Of a stretch of DNA of 64,000 bases, positions 33,105 to 43,825 are shown one piece after another (within the stretch, counting starts at the first letter, position 1; the number at the start of each line of letters is the position of its first letter). Both the position numbers and the translations under genes were made by a program. The notes under the pieces are model-generated. The model was not told where the DNA came from and ran no database searches. It saw only the letters and a program-made list of their open reading frames with translations. Source of the stretch: Scalesia atractyloides (lineage: Eukaryota; Streptophyta; Magnoliopsida; Asterales; Asteraceae); contig CAMTDV010000007.1 of assembly GCA_947069175.1 (NCBI GenBank), forward strand, positions 50,797,681 to 50,861,680, given 5' to 3'.

Positions 33105-34817
33105 GCTGGTATCAGAGCTACGGGGTTTGCACCTATGCTCATGAATTATAGACTTAGGAAGGTTTTAGACGTAAAGCATCAAATAAACGGACAAAAAGTA
33201 AAATTGAACTTATAGGGTTGTTAGAAAATCATTTTCGAAAAATCAACTTGAAATTCGTAGAAATAAAGATTTTGGATCTAAAAATGTGTTCATAATGGAT
33301 TACCTTCGCATGAAGATAGCCGCCACTTTGCATGAAGATAGATTACCTTCGTACGAAGGTAGTTACCCTTGTATGAAGGTAACCAGGAATGCTTAGAAAA
33401 GGCATTTTTTGATCGTATTAACGAGACGCATGTCTAGTAAAAAATTGGTAATTGTAATTTTTTTCGAGATTTTAACATCTAATTTGGGTTGATTGGGGAC
33501 ACCATCTAGAGTTTCAGAGTACAAAATTGATGATACGATCACAGTTGGTTTGTAGATAATGGGGTAGTCACTGATAAAGATGCAGAATGATGATCTTCTA
33601 GTATAGTCACTATCAATGGGCCTTAACGTTAAATCCACTTTTGATAATAACTATTTTTTTTGAGATTTGAGGGGGAATTTTAGTGAAATTTTTGGTACAG
33701 TCAGAATCTGCAAAAATGAGGAGAATAATTAACGTATATATGAAGATTCTAGCATTTTTGAAATTCGTGACCATGCAACTATAGTCGGGAAGTTACGACT
33801 GCAGATTATTTGTTGATGCAAAGTGTCTTGGATTTTCCTGTACGAGATCAAAGTGTAGTCAGAATTTATTAGTGATGAGATCAAGTTGATGTCTAGTTTT
33901 CATAAAAGTGGGGTTGCATAACTGAGTCTTCGAGGAGTTGTTTATCGGATCTCGTAGTTGTCACGCTGATGCTTAAGTCTTCGTACAAGCCAGTTGCACA
34001 CACGACTGCTTAGTGGTACACAGTATCCAATTTAACTCTGCAAGGCAAATGAACTGTTTTTCGGACTAGCCGAAAGGAAATGAGGATGTTTTGTGGTTGT
34101 AGTTGCGCCGGTACTAACGAGGAAGGCTATATACTTGCAATTCATGACTAAAGAAGATGATCTAATGGATCTTTCGGACAAAGAAGTGTACCAGTTGCTC
34201 ACGAAATAGACTATACATTTGAGATTGTTATGAAGACAAAGATTACTTGTTTGATCTTGAACGAAGAAGATAAGATTACTGTGTGTTATCAAATGATTTG
34301 ATTCCGATGAAGAATTGCTAATTGAGAAGATTACCAATTTCCTAATCAATCATTAAGAAGTATGCTTAAACGTGATTACGGAAATTGGGATTTCAGATTT
34401 TCACGGATATTCATTGATTTGAAGTTATCGTTATTGTAATTCAAAGTTTCTACCAATTGTCGATTGAGTTTTAAAGATCAGAGGATCGAGCATAGGAACC
34501 GAACGCGGATGCGGTCAAAGTTGAAACGGAGAAGATGCATTGATTAATTTCGAGTTAGTAATTTTTCAAGAAAATTTGTCGATTAAGCAATTTAAAGGAG
34601 GTTGGAAACCCAGCAAACAAGAACCTGAACTGGAGAAATTGTTTCAGGGGGAATGTAATGTAGATAATACAAACCCGAATCATCAATCAACTTGGAATTT
34701 GTTGACGCGTTCTATGACATCGACAGATACCTTGATTGAAGTTGCAGAATATTCAATCACGGCTCTCATATTTCAAGATCAAGATCAAGCTTCGCTAGTG
34801 ATGTCCAAGGTGGAAAT
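33105..34817 (+). mobile_element. Family B body 3
   Basis: Same layout as body 2. It shares with body 4 the loss of a few bases near 33725 (AATAATTAACG against AATAAAAATTTCACG), which marks the two as close relatives. A 111-codon frame at 34540-34875 continues into LTR4. The purine tract is altered to AAGGTGGAAAT. Confidence 0.88.
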
Positions 34818-35258
34818 TGTTGATGCACTTTGCATCTGTCATTGTAGGAATAGGCTAGATACCGTGTGTGTTTAATATTGTATAGAATAGATACGAACAC
34901 ACGATCCAAGTGCGAACGAGAACGGTTTTTTAGTGTCCCTTCATACGAAGTGATAGCTCACTTCGCACGAAGGTAATAGTTATCTTCATACGAAGGTAGG
35001 CTACCTTCGAACGAAGGTAATTTCATCACTTGGCATAAGGGCAAAACGTGTCTATAAATAGTGTCGTGTGTTCATTGTGATGTAAGTTTTGGAGTTCCCA
35101 GAGGGGGATTTCGCCAACTTGACAAGATGTTACTCTTTCGATAAGAATGAATGAAGCTTCCACTGATTCTGTTTCTACTCCTTTCTTAATAACATTCTAC
35201 CGAATTAGTGATATTATGCCCAAACTTCCGTCTAGAACCGTCGGATCCTGGACTTTCA
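34818..35258 (+). repeat. Family B LTR4
   Basis: A complete 441-bp LTR. It has the dyad cluster at about 34938-35030, TATA at about 35051-35060 and the end GACTTTCA. Confidence 0.92.
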
Positions 35259-36955
35259 GTTGGTATCAGAGCTACGGGGTTTGCACCTATGCTCATGAAT
35301 TATAGACTTAGGAAGGTTTTAGACGTAAAGCATCAAATAAACAGACAAAAAGTAAAATTGAACTTATAGGATTGTTAGAAAATCATTTTCGAAAAATCAA
35401 CTTGTAATTCGTAGAAATAAAGATTTTGGATCGAAAAATGAATGGATTACCTTCGCATGAAGATAGCCGCCACTTCGTACGAAGGTAGGTACCCTCGTAT
35501 GAAGGTAACCAGGAATGCTTAAAAAAGGCATTTTTTGATAGTATTGACGAGACGCGTGTCTAGTAAAAAATTGGTAATTGCAATTTTTTTCGAGATTTTA
35601 ACATCTAATTCGGCTTGATTGGGGACACCATCTAGAGCTTCTGAGTACAAAATTGATGATACGATCACAGCTGGTTTGTAGATAACGGGGTAGTCACTGA
35701 TAAAGACGCAGAACGATGATCTTCTAGAATAGTTACTATCAATGGGCCTTAACGTTAAATCCACTTTTGATAACAACTATTTTTTCGAGATTTGAGGGGG
35801 AATTTTAGTAAAATTTTGGTACGGTCAGAATCTGCAAAAATGAGGGAATAATTCACGTATATATGAAGATTCTGGCATTTTTGAAATTCTTGACCGTGCA
35901 ACTGTATTCGGGTGGTTACGACTGCAGATTATTTGTTGATGCAAAGTGTCTTGGATTTTCCTGTACGAGATCAAAGTGTAGTTAGAATTTATTAGTGATG
36001 AGATCAAGTTGATGTCTACTTTTCGTAAAAGTGGGGTTGCATAACTGAGTCTTGGAGGAGTTGTTTATCAGATCTCGTAGTTGTGGTCACGCTGATGCTT
36101 GAGTCTTCGTACAAGCCAGATGCACACACGACTGCTTAGTGGTACAAAGTATCCAATTTAACTCTGCAAGGCAAATGAACTGTTTTTCGGACTAGCCGAA
36201 AGGAAATGAGGATGTTTTGTGGTTTTAGTTGCGCCGGTACTAACGAGGAGGGCTATATACTTGCAATTCATGACTAAAGAAGATGATATAATGGATCTTT
36301 CGGATAAAGAAGTGTACCAGTTGCTCACGAAATAGACTTCACATTTGAGATTGTTATGAAAGACAAATATTACTTGTTTGATCTTGAACGAAGATGATAA
36401 GATTACTATGTGTAATCAAATGATTTGATTCCGATAAAGAATTGCTAATTGAGAGATTACCAATTTGCTAATCAATCATTAAGGAGTATGCTTAAACGTA
36501 ATTACGGAAATTGGGATTTCAGATTTTTGCGGATATTAATTGATTTGAAGTTATCGTTACTGTAATTCGAAGTTTCTATCAATTGTCGGTTGGGTTTTAA
36601 AGATCAGAGGATCGAGCATAGGAGGAGTACGCTAAACCGAATGCGGATGCGGTCGAAGTTGAAATGGAGAAGCTGCATTGATTAATTTCGAGTTAGTAAT
36701 TATTCAAGAAAATTTGTCGATTAAGCAATTTAGAGGAGGTTGGAAACCATGCAAACAAGAACCTGAACTGGAGAAATTGTTTCACGGGGAATGTAATGTA
36801 GATAATACAAACCCGAATCATCAATAAACTTGGAATTTGTTGACGCATTCTATGACATCGACAGATACCTTGATTGAAGTTGCAGAATATTCAAACACGG
36901 CTCTCATATTTCAAGATCAAGATCAAGCTTCGCTAGTGATGTCCAAGGGGGAAAT
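35259..36955 (+). mobile_element. Family B body 4
   Basis: About 1.70 kb. The first dyad cluster is shortened (35449-35510). The small 3' frame is interrupted by a stop (ATCAATAAAC near 36823), so it is not conserved in every unit. Purine tract intact. Confidence 0.88.
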
Positions 36956-37389
36956 TGTTGATGCACTTTGCGTCTATCACTGTAGGAATTGGCTAGATAC
37001 AGTGTGTGTTTAGTATTGTATAGAATAGATACGAACACACGATCCAAGTGCGAACGAGAACGGCTTTTTAGTGTCCCTTCGTACGAAGTGATAGCTCACT
37101 TCGCACGAAGGTAATAGTTATCTTCATACGAAGGTAAGCTACCTTCGCACGAAGGTAATTTCCTCACTTCGTACAAGGGCCGAACGTGTCTATAAATGGT
37201 GTCGTGTGTTCATTGTGATGTAAGTGTTGGAGTTCTCAGAGGGGAATTTCGCCAACTTGAAAAGATGTATACTCTTTCGATATGAATGAATGAAGTTTCC
37301 ACTGATTCTGTTTCTACTCATTTCTTAATAACATTCTACCGAAATTATGCCCAAACTTCCTTCTACAACCGGCCGATCCTGGACTTTCA
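36956..37389 (+). repeat. Family B LTR5
   Basis: 434 bp; it lacks about eight bases near 37343, where other copies read TTAGTGATATT. TATA motif CTATAAATGG at about 37190-37199. Confidence 0.92.
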
Positions 37390-38363
37390 GTTGGTATCAG
37401 AGCTATGGGGTTTGCACCTATGCTCATGAATTATAGACTTAGGAAGGTTTTAGACGTAAAGCATCAAATAAACAGACAAAAAGTAAAATTGGACTTATAG
37501 GATTGTTAGAAAATCATTTTCGAAAAATCATCTTGAAATTCGTAGAAATAAAGATTTTGGATCGAAAAATGTGTTCATAATGAATTACCTTCGCATAAAG
37601 ATAGCCGCCACTTTGCACGAAGATAGATTACCTTCGCACGAAGGTAGTTACCCTCGTATGAAGGTAACTAGGAATGCTTAAAAAATGCCTTTTTTGATCT
37701 TATTGACGAGACGCGTGTCTAGTAAAAAATTGGTAATTGCAATTTTTTTTCGAGATTTTAACATCTAATTCGGGTTGTTTGGGACACCATCCAGAGTTTC
37801 AGAGTACAAAATTGATGATACGGTCACAATTGGTTGAAGATAACGAGGTAGTCACTGATAAAGATGCAGAATGATGATCTTCTAGTATAGTCACTATCAA
37901 TGGGCCTTAACGTTAAATCCACTTTTGATAATAACTAATTTTTCGAGATTTGAGGGAGAATTTCAGTGCAAATTTTGGTAACGTCAGAATCTGGAAAAAT
38001 GAGGGGAATAAAAATTTCACGTATATATGAAGTTTCTGGCATTTTTGAAATTCGTGACCACACAACTGTATTCGGGTGGTTACGACTGCAAATTACTTGT
38101 TGATGCAGAGTGTCTTGGATTTTCCTGTACAAGATCAAAGTGTAGTCAGAATTCATTAGTTTGAGATCAAGTTGATGTCTACTTTTCGTAAAAGTGGGGT
38201 TGCATAACTGAGTCTTGGAGGAGTTGGTTATCGGATCTCGTAGTTGTGGTCAACTTTGATGCTAAAGTCTTCGTACAGGCCGGTTGCACACACGACTTCT
38301 TAGTGGTACAAAGTATCCAATTTAACTCTGCAAGGCAAATGAACTGTTTTTCGGACTAGCCGA
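37390..38363 (+). mobile_element. Family B body 5, truncated
   Basis: Only the first 0.97 kb of a body. At 38364-38367 it jumps from the body (CCGAAAGG) to the middle of an LTR (GAAGGTAATTTCC), with AAGG shared at the join. The remaining 0.75 kb of body, the purine tract and the first part of the next LTR are gone. Confidence 0.9.
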
Positions 38364-38609
38364 AAGGTAATTTCCTCACTTCGAACAAGGGCAAAACATG
38401 TCTATAAATAGTGTCGTGTGTTCATTGTGATGTAAGTTTTGGAGTTCCCAGAGGGGAATTTCGCCAACTTGACAAGATGTATACTCTTTCGATATGAATG
38501 AATGAAGCTTCCACTGATTCTGTTTCTAGTCCTTTCTTAATAACAGTCTACCGAATTTGTGATATTATACCCAAACTTCCGTCTAGAACCATCGGATCCT
38601 GGACTTTCA
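38364..38609 (+). repeat. Family B LTR6, truncated
   Basis: The 3' 246 bp of an LTR, from inside the dyad cluster to GGACTTTCA. TATA motif retained (about 38401-38410). It shares with LTR7 the variants GAACCATCGG and ATTATACCC. Confidence 0.9.
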
Positions 38610-40328
38610 GTTGGTATCAGAGCTACGGGGTTTGCACCTATGCTCATGAATTATAGACTTAGGAAGGTTTTAGACGTAAAGCATCAAATAAACGGACAAA
38701 AATTAAAATTGAACTTATAGGATTGTTAGAAAATCATTTTCGAAAAATCATCTTGAAATTCCTAGAAATAAAGATTTTGGATCAAAAAATGTGTTCATAA
38801 TGGATTAGCTTCGCATGAAGATAGCCGCCACTTCGCACGAAGATAGATTACCTTTGCACGAAGGTAGGTTCCCTCGTATGAAGATAACCAGGAATGCTTA
38901 AAAAGGCATTTTTTGATCGTATTGACGAGACGCGTGTCTAGTAAAAAATTGGTAATTGCATTTTTTTTCGAGATTTTAACATCTAATTCGGGTTGACTGG
39001 GGACACCATCTAGAGCTTCAGAGTACAAAATTGATGATACGATCACAGTTGGTTTGTAGATAATGGGGTTGTCACTGATAAAGATGCAGAATGATGATCT
39101 TCTAGAATAGTCACTATCAATGGGCCTTAACGTTAAATCCACTTTTGATAATAACTATTTTTTCGAGATTGAGGGGGAATTTTAGTGAAAATTTTTGTAC
39201 GGTCAGAATCTGCAAAAATGAGGGGAATAAAAATTTCCCGTATATATGAAGATTCTGGCATTTTTGAAATTCGTGACCATGCAACTGTATTCGGGTGCTT
39301 ACGACTGCAGATTATTTGTTGATGCAAAGTGTCTTGGATTTTCCTGTACGAGATCAAAGTGTAGTCCAAATTCATTAGTGATGAGATCAAGTTGATGTCT
39401 ACTTTTCGTAAAAGTGGGGTTGCATAACTGAGTCTTGGAGGAGTTGTTTATCGGATCTCGTAGTTGTGGTCACGCTGATGCTTAAGTCTTCGTAGAAGCC
39501 GGTTGCGCACACGACTGCTTAGTGGTACAAAGTATCCAATTTAACTCTGCAAGGCAAATGAACTGTTTTTCGGACTAGCCGAAAGGAAATCAGGATGTTT
39601 TGTGGTTTTAGTTGCGCTGATACTAAAGAGGAAGGCTATATACTTGCAATCCATGACTATAGAAGATGATATAATGGATCTTTCGGACAAAGAAGTGTAC
39701 CAGTTGCTCACGAAATAGACTATACATTTGAGATTGTTATGAAAGTTAAAGATTACTTGTGTGATCTTGAACTAAGATGATAAGATTACTGTGTGTTATC
39801 AAATGATTTGATTCTGATGAAGAATTGCTAATTGAGAAGATTACCAATTTGCAAATCAATCATTAAGGAGTATGCTTAAACGTGATTACGGAATTTGGGA
39901 TTTCAGATTTTCACGGATATTCATTGATTTGAAGTTATCGTTATTGTAATTCGAAGTTTCTATCAATTGTCGGTTGGGTTTCAAAGATCAGAGGATCGAG
40001 TATAGGAGGAGTGCGCTAAACCGAACGCGGATGCAGTCAAAGTTGATACGGAGAAGATGCATTGATTAATTACATTATTCAAGAAAATTTGTCGATTAAG
40101 CAATTTAGAGGAGGTTGGAAACCCTGCAATTAAGAACCTGAACTGGAAAATTGTTTCAGGGGGAATGTAATGTAGATAATACAAACCCAACTCATCAATC
40201 AACTTGGAATTTGATAACGCGTTCTATGACATCGACAGATACCTTGATTGAAGTTGCAGAATATTCAAACACGCTCTCATATTTCAAGATCAAGATCAAG
40301 CTTCGCTAGTAATGTCCAAGGGGGAAAT
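38610..40328 (+). mobile_element. Family B body 6
   Basis: A full-length body of 1.72 kb. It shares private variants with body 7: GGATTAGCTTCGCAT after the primer site, GTAGAAGCCGGTTGCGCAC in the middle, and CCATGACTATAGAAGATG. The small 3' frame is broken. Confidence 0.88.
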
Positions 40329-40768
40329 TGTTGATGCACTTTGCGTCTGTCATTGTAGGAATAGGCTAGATACAGTGTGTGTTTAATATTGTATAGAATA
40401 TTACGAACACACGATCCAAGTGCGAACGAAGACGGATTTTTAGTGTCCCTTCGTACGAAGTGATAACTCACTTCGCACGGAGGTAATAGTTATCTTCATA
40501 CGAAGGTAAGCTACCTTTGCACGAAGGTAATTTCCTCACTTCGAACAAGGGCAAAACACATCTATAAATAGTGTCGTGTGTTCATTGTGATGTAAGTTTT
40601 CGAGTTCCCAGAGGGAATTTCCCAACTTGACAAGATGTATACTCTTTCGATATGAATGAATGAAGCTTCCACTGATTCTGTTTCTAGTCTCTTTCTTAAT
40701 AACATTCTACCGAATTAGTGATATTATACCCAAACTTTCGTCTAGAACCATCGGATCCTGGACTTTCA
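40329..40768 (+). repeat. Family B LTR7
   Basis: A complete 440-bp LTR. Dyad cluster at about 40450-40540, TATA at about 40561-40570. Shares variants with LTR6. Confidence 0.92.
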
Positions 40769-42493
40769 GTTGGTATCAGAGCTACGGGGTTTGCACCTAT
40801 GCTCATGAATTATAGACTTAGGAAGGTTTTAGACGTAAAGCATCAAATAAACGGACAAAAAATAAAATTGAACTTATAGGATTGTTAGAAAATCAATTTC
40901 AAAAAATCATCTTGAAATTCCTAGAAATAAAGATTTTGGATCAAAAAATTTGTTCATAATGGATTAGCTTCGCATAAAATAGCCGCCACTTCACACGAAT
41001 ATAGATTACCTTTGCACGAAGGTAGGTACCCTCGTATGAAGATAACAGGAATGCTTAAAAAGGCATTTTTTGATCGTATTGACTAGACGCGTGTCTAGTA
41101 AAAAATTGGTAATTGCAATTTTTTTCGAGATTTTAACATCTAATTCAGGTTGATTGGGGACACCATCTAGAGCTTCAGAGTACAAAATTGATGATACGAT
41201 CACAGTTGGTTTGTAGATAACGGGGTTGTCACTGATAAAGATGAGAATGATGATCTTCTAGAATAGTCACTATCAATGGGCCTGAACGTTAAATCCACTT
41301 TTGATAATAACTATTTTTTCGAGATTGAGGAGGAATTTTAGTGAAAATTTTGTACGGTCAAAATCTGCAAAAATGAGGGGAATAAAAATTTCCCGTATAT
41401 ATGAAGATTCTGGCATTTTTGAAATTCGTGACCATGCAACTGTATTCGGGTGCTTACGTCTGCAGATTATTTGTTGATGCAAAGTGTTTTGGATTTTCCT
41501 GTACGAGATCAAAGTGTAGTCAGAATTCATTAGTGATGAGATCAAGTTGATGTCTACTTTTCGTAAAAGTGGGGTTGCATAACTGAGTCTTGGAGGAGTT
41601 GTTTATCGGATCTCGTAGTTGTGGTCACGCTGATGCTTAAGTCTTCGTAGAAGCCGGTTGCGCACACGACTGCTTAGTGGTACAAAGTATCCAATTTAAC
41701 TCTGCAAGGCAAATGAACTGTTTTTCGGACTATCCGAAAGGAAATCAGGATGTTTTGTTGTTTTAGTTACGCCGGTACTAAAGAGGAAGGCTATATACTT
41801 GCATCCATGACTATAGAAGATGATGTAATGGATCTTTCGGACAAAGAAGTGTACCAGTTGCTCACAAAATAGACTATACATTTGAGATTGTTATGAAAGT
41901 TAAAGATTACTTGTGTGATCTTGAACGAAGATGATAAAATTACTGTGTGTTATCAAATGATTTGATTCTGATGAAGAATTGCTAATTGAGAAGATTACCA
42001 ATTTGCTAATCAATCATTAAGGAGTATGCTTAAACGTGATTACGGAAATTGGGATTTCATATTTTCACGGATATTCGTTGATTTAAAGTTATCGTTATTT
42101 TAATTCGAAGTTTCTATCAATTGTCGGTTGGGTTTTAAAGATCAGAGGATCGAGCATAGGAGGAGTGCGCTAAACCGAACGTGGATGCGGTCAAAGTTGA
42201 AACGGAGAAGCTGCATTGATTAATTTCGAGTTAGTAATTATTCAAAAAAATTTGTCGATTAAGCAATTTAGAGGAGGTTGGAAACCCTACAAACAAGAAC
42301 CTGAACTGGAGAAATTGTTTCAGGGGGAATGTAATGTAGATAATACAAACCCGAATCATCAATCAAGTTGGAATTTGTTGACGCGTTCTATGACATCGAC
42401 AAATACCTTGATTGAAGTTGCAGAATATTCAAACACGGCTCTCATATTTCAAGATCAAGATCAAGCTTCGCTAGTGATGTCCAAGGGGGAAAT
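40769..42493 (+). mobile_element. Family B body 7
   Basis: The last body of the array, closest to body 6. It has a 111-codon frame at 42216-42551 that crosses into LTR8. Purine tract CAAGGGGGAAAT. Confidence 0.88.
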
Positions 42494-42933
42494 TGTTGAT
42501 GCACTTTGCGTCTGTCACTGTAGGAATAGGCTAGATACAATGTGTGTTTAATATTGTATAGAATAGATACGAACACACGATCCAAGTGCAAACGAGAACG
42601 GTTTTTTAGTGTCCCTCCATACGAAGTGATAGCTCACTTCGCACGAAGGTAATAGCTATCTTCATACGAAGGTTAGCTACCTTCGCACGAAGGTAATTTC
42701 CTCACTTCGCACAAGGGAAAAACGTGTCTATAAATAGTGTCATGTGTTCATTGTGATGTAAGTTTTGGAGTTCCCAGAGGGGAATTTCGCCAACTTGACA
42801 AGATGTATACTCTTTCGATATGAATGAATGAAGCTTCCACTGATTCTATTTCTACTCCTTTCTTAATAACATTCTACCGAATTAGTAATTATGCCCAAAC
42901 TTCTGTCTAGAACCGTCGGATCCTGCACTTTCT
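42494..42933 (+). repeat. Family B LTR8 (3' end of array)
   Basis: A complete LTR ending GCACTTTCT, with the last base changed from A, followed by AAATT (42934-42938), the second copy of the target duplication. No primer site follows, confirming that the array ends here. Confidence 0.9.
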
Positions 42934-42938
42934 AAATT

Positions 42939-43640
42939 TAGTTCTGAGTAGTCACTCTTCATAGTTTTAACCAAAAATCTTAGAATAGAGGTTAAAGTCT
43001 ATGAATTTTATCAACATGATATGTTGGAGTGAGTCAAAAATTATAAAATAGGGGTTAATCTTTACAGACCCAGAGTTTAAAGGGATCGAGCTAGAGCCCG
43101 ATTCAATTGATTCACTCGACAAAGGAACAACTCACAGGTTTTATGCTTTTATTATAAGTTGTATAATATAACTTTCGATATAAAGCTTTTAGTGAAATAT
43201 TATCTTAAGAAAATGGTAACAGGTCTATGGTGATTGTAATTGGACATAGTTGTAACATTTGTGGTGGAACAAGATGCGTTGAACGCAACAAGTGGAAACC
43301 AATGATAAATATGGTTGCACTGCGAGCTTAGGTGCAGCCGAAGGGGAAGTTTTGGACCATTTGGGTTTTGCGGTTTTAGCCGATGGCATCCTTTTGGAGT
43401 CATTTGAGTTCATTTCTACATTGCTAAAAAGGCCGATGGAGGTATGTCAACACATTTTTGTACAGACAAGTTAAGTAACATAAACATAAATTCCATATGT
43501 TTAAGACTTTTTTCACAACATTTAGTTTGTTAAAAGGCTTCAAGGCTGGAAGGGATCCGTGCTTTGTTTTTTCGGCGGCAAAAATGCCGAATTTTAAATT
43601 TTGAAAAGACGGTTGATTTGACTGATTGGACGGTTTTTCT
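42939..43640. other. Right flank of array, unassigned
   Basis: About 0.7 kb of AT-rich sequence outside the array. A 60-codon plus frame at 43292-43474 (with LGFAVLADGILLESFEF) overlaps two minus frames. I recognise none of them. It may be LTR or leader sequence of the element that carries the gag-like gene downstream. Confidence 0.4.
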
Positions 43641-43660
43641 ACGTGTTGTAGTTTTTAGTC

Positions 43661-43672
43661 CTCTATATAATA
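43661..43672 (+). promoter_or_regulatory. Candidate TATA box of the gag-like gene
   Basis: CTCTATATAATA, 155 bp upstream of the ATG at 43826. The sequence between is pyrimidine-rich, as in a 5' leader. Confidence 0.4.
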
Positions 43673-43825
43673 ATTATAACCGTCCTCTCTTATTATAACA
43701 TCTTTTTAATAATCCACAACTAATTCTTCATGTTCTTCTCAATTAATCACAAGCTTTATCACAATATTCCTTTCATCCAGGTTAGTTTTTCTTTGCCCTT
43801 CTCTTGTTTTCCTCGATCATTACTC

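Larger units (their letters stand above)
2182..42933 (+). mobile_element. Family B tandem LTR array (8 LTRs, 7 bodies)
   Basis: A non-autonomous LTR retroelement present as a head-to-tail array rather than the usual LTR-body-LTR. LTRs of about 440 bp begin TGTTGATGCACTTTG and end GGACTTTCA. Each full or partial one is followed by a primer-binding site TGGTATCAGAGC (initiator tRNA-Met) and preceded by a purine tract AAGGGGGAAAT. Bodies are about 1.70-1.76 kb (one is 0.97 kb) and encode no gag or pol. The array is bounded by a single 5-bp duplication, AAATT, at 2177-2181 and 42934-42938. The 26.1-kb gypsy element G1 sits inside the first LTR; without it the array is about 14.6 kb. The single flanking duplication implies one insertion followed by expansion in place. 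Confidence 0.9.

Noticed and set aside
33393..41203. Recurring minus frames in B bodies (for example 33393-33638, 35519-35776, 38795-39142)
   Set aside because: They recur because the unit recurs; they show no domain and their starts and lengths vary. I kept only the plus-strand 3' frame as an open question.
43292..43474. 60-codon plus frame in the right flank
   Set aside because: Not recognised; overlaps two equally open minus frames and lacks any supporting context for a gene.
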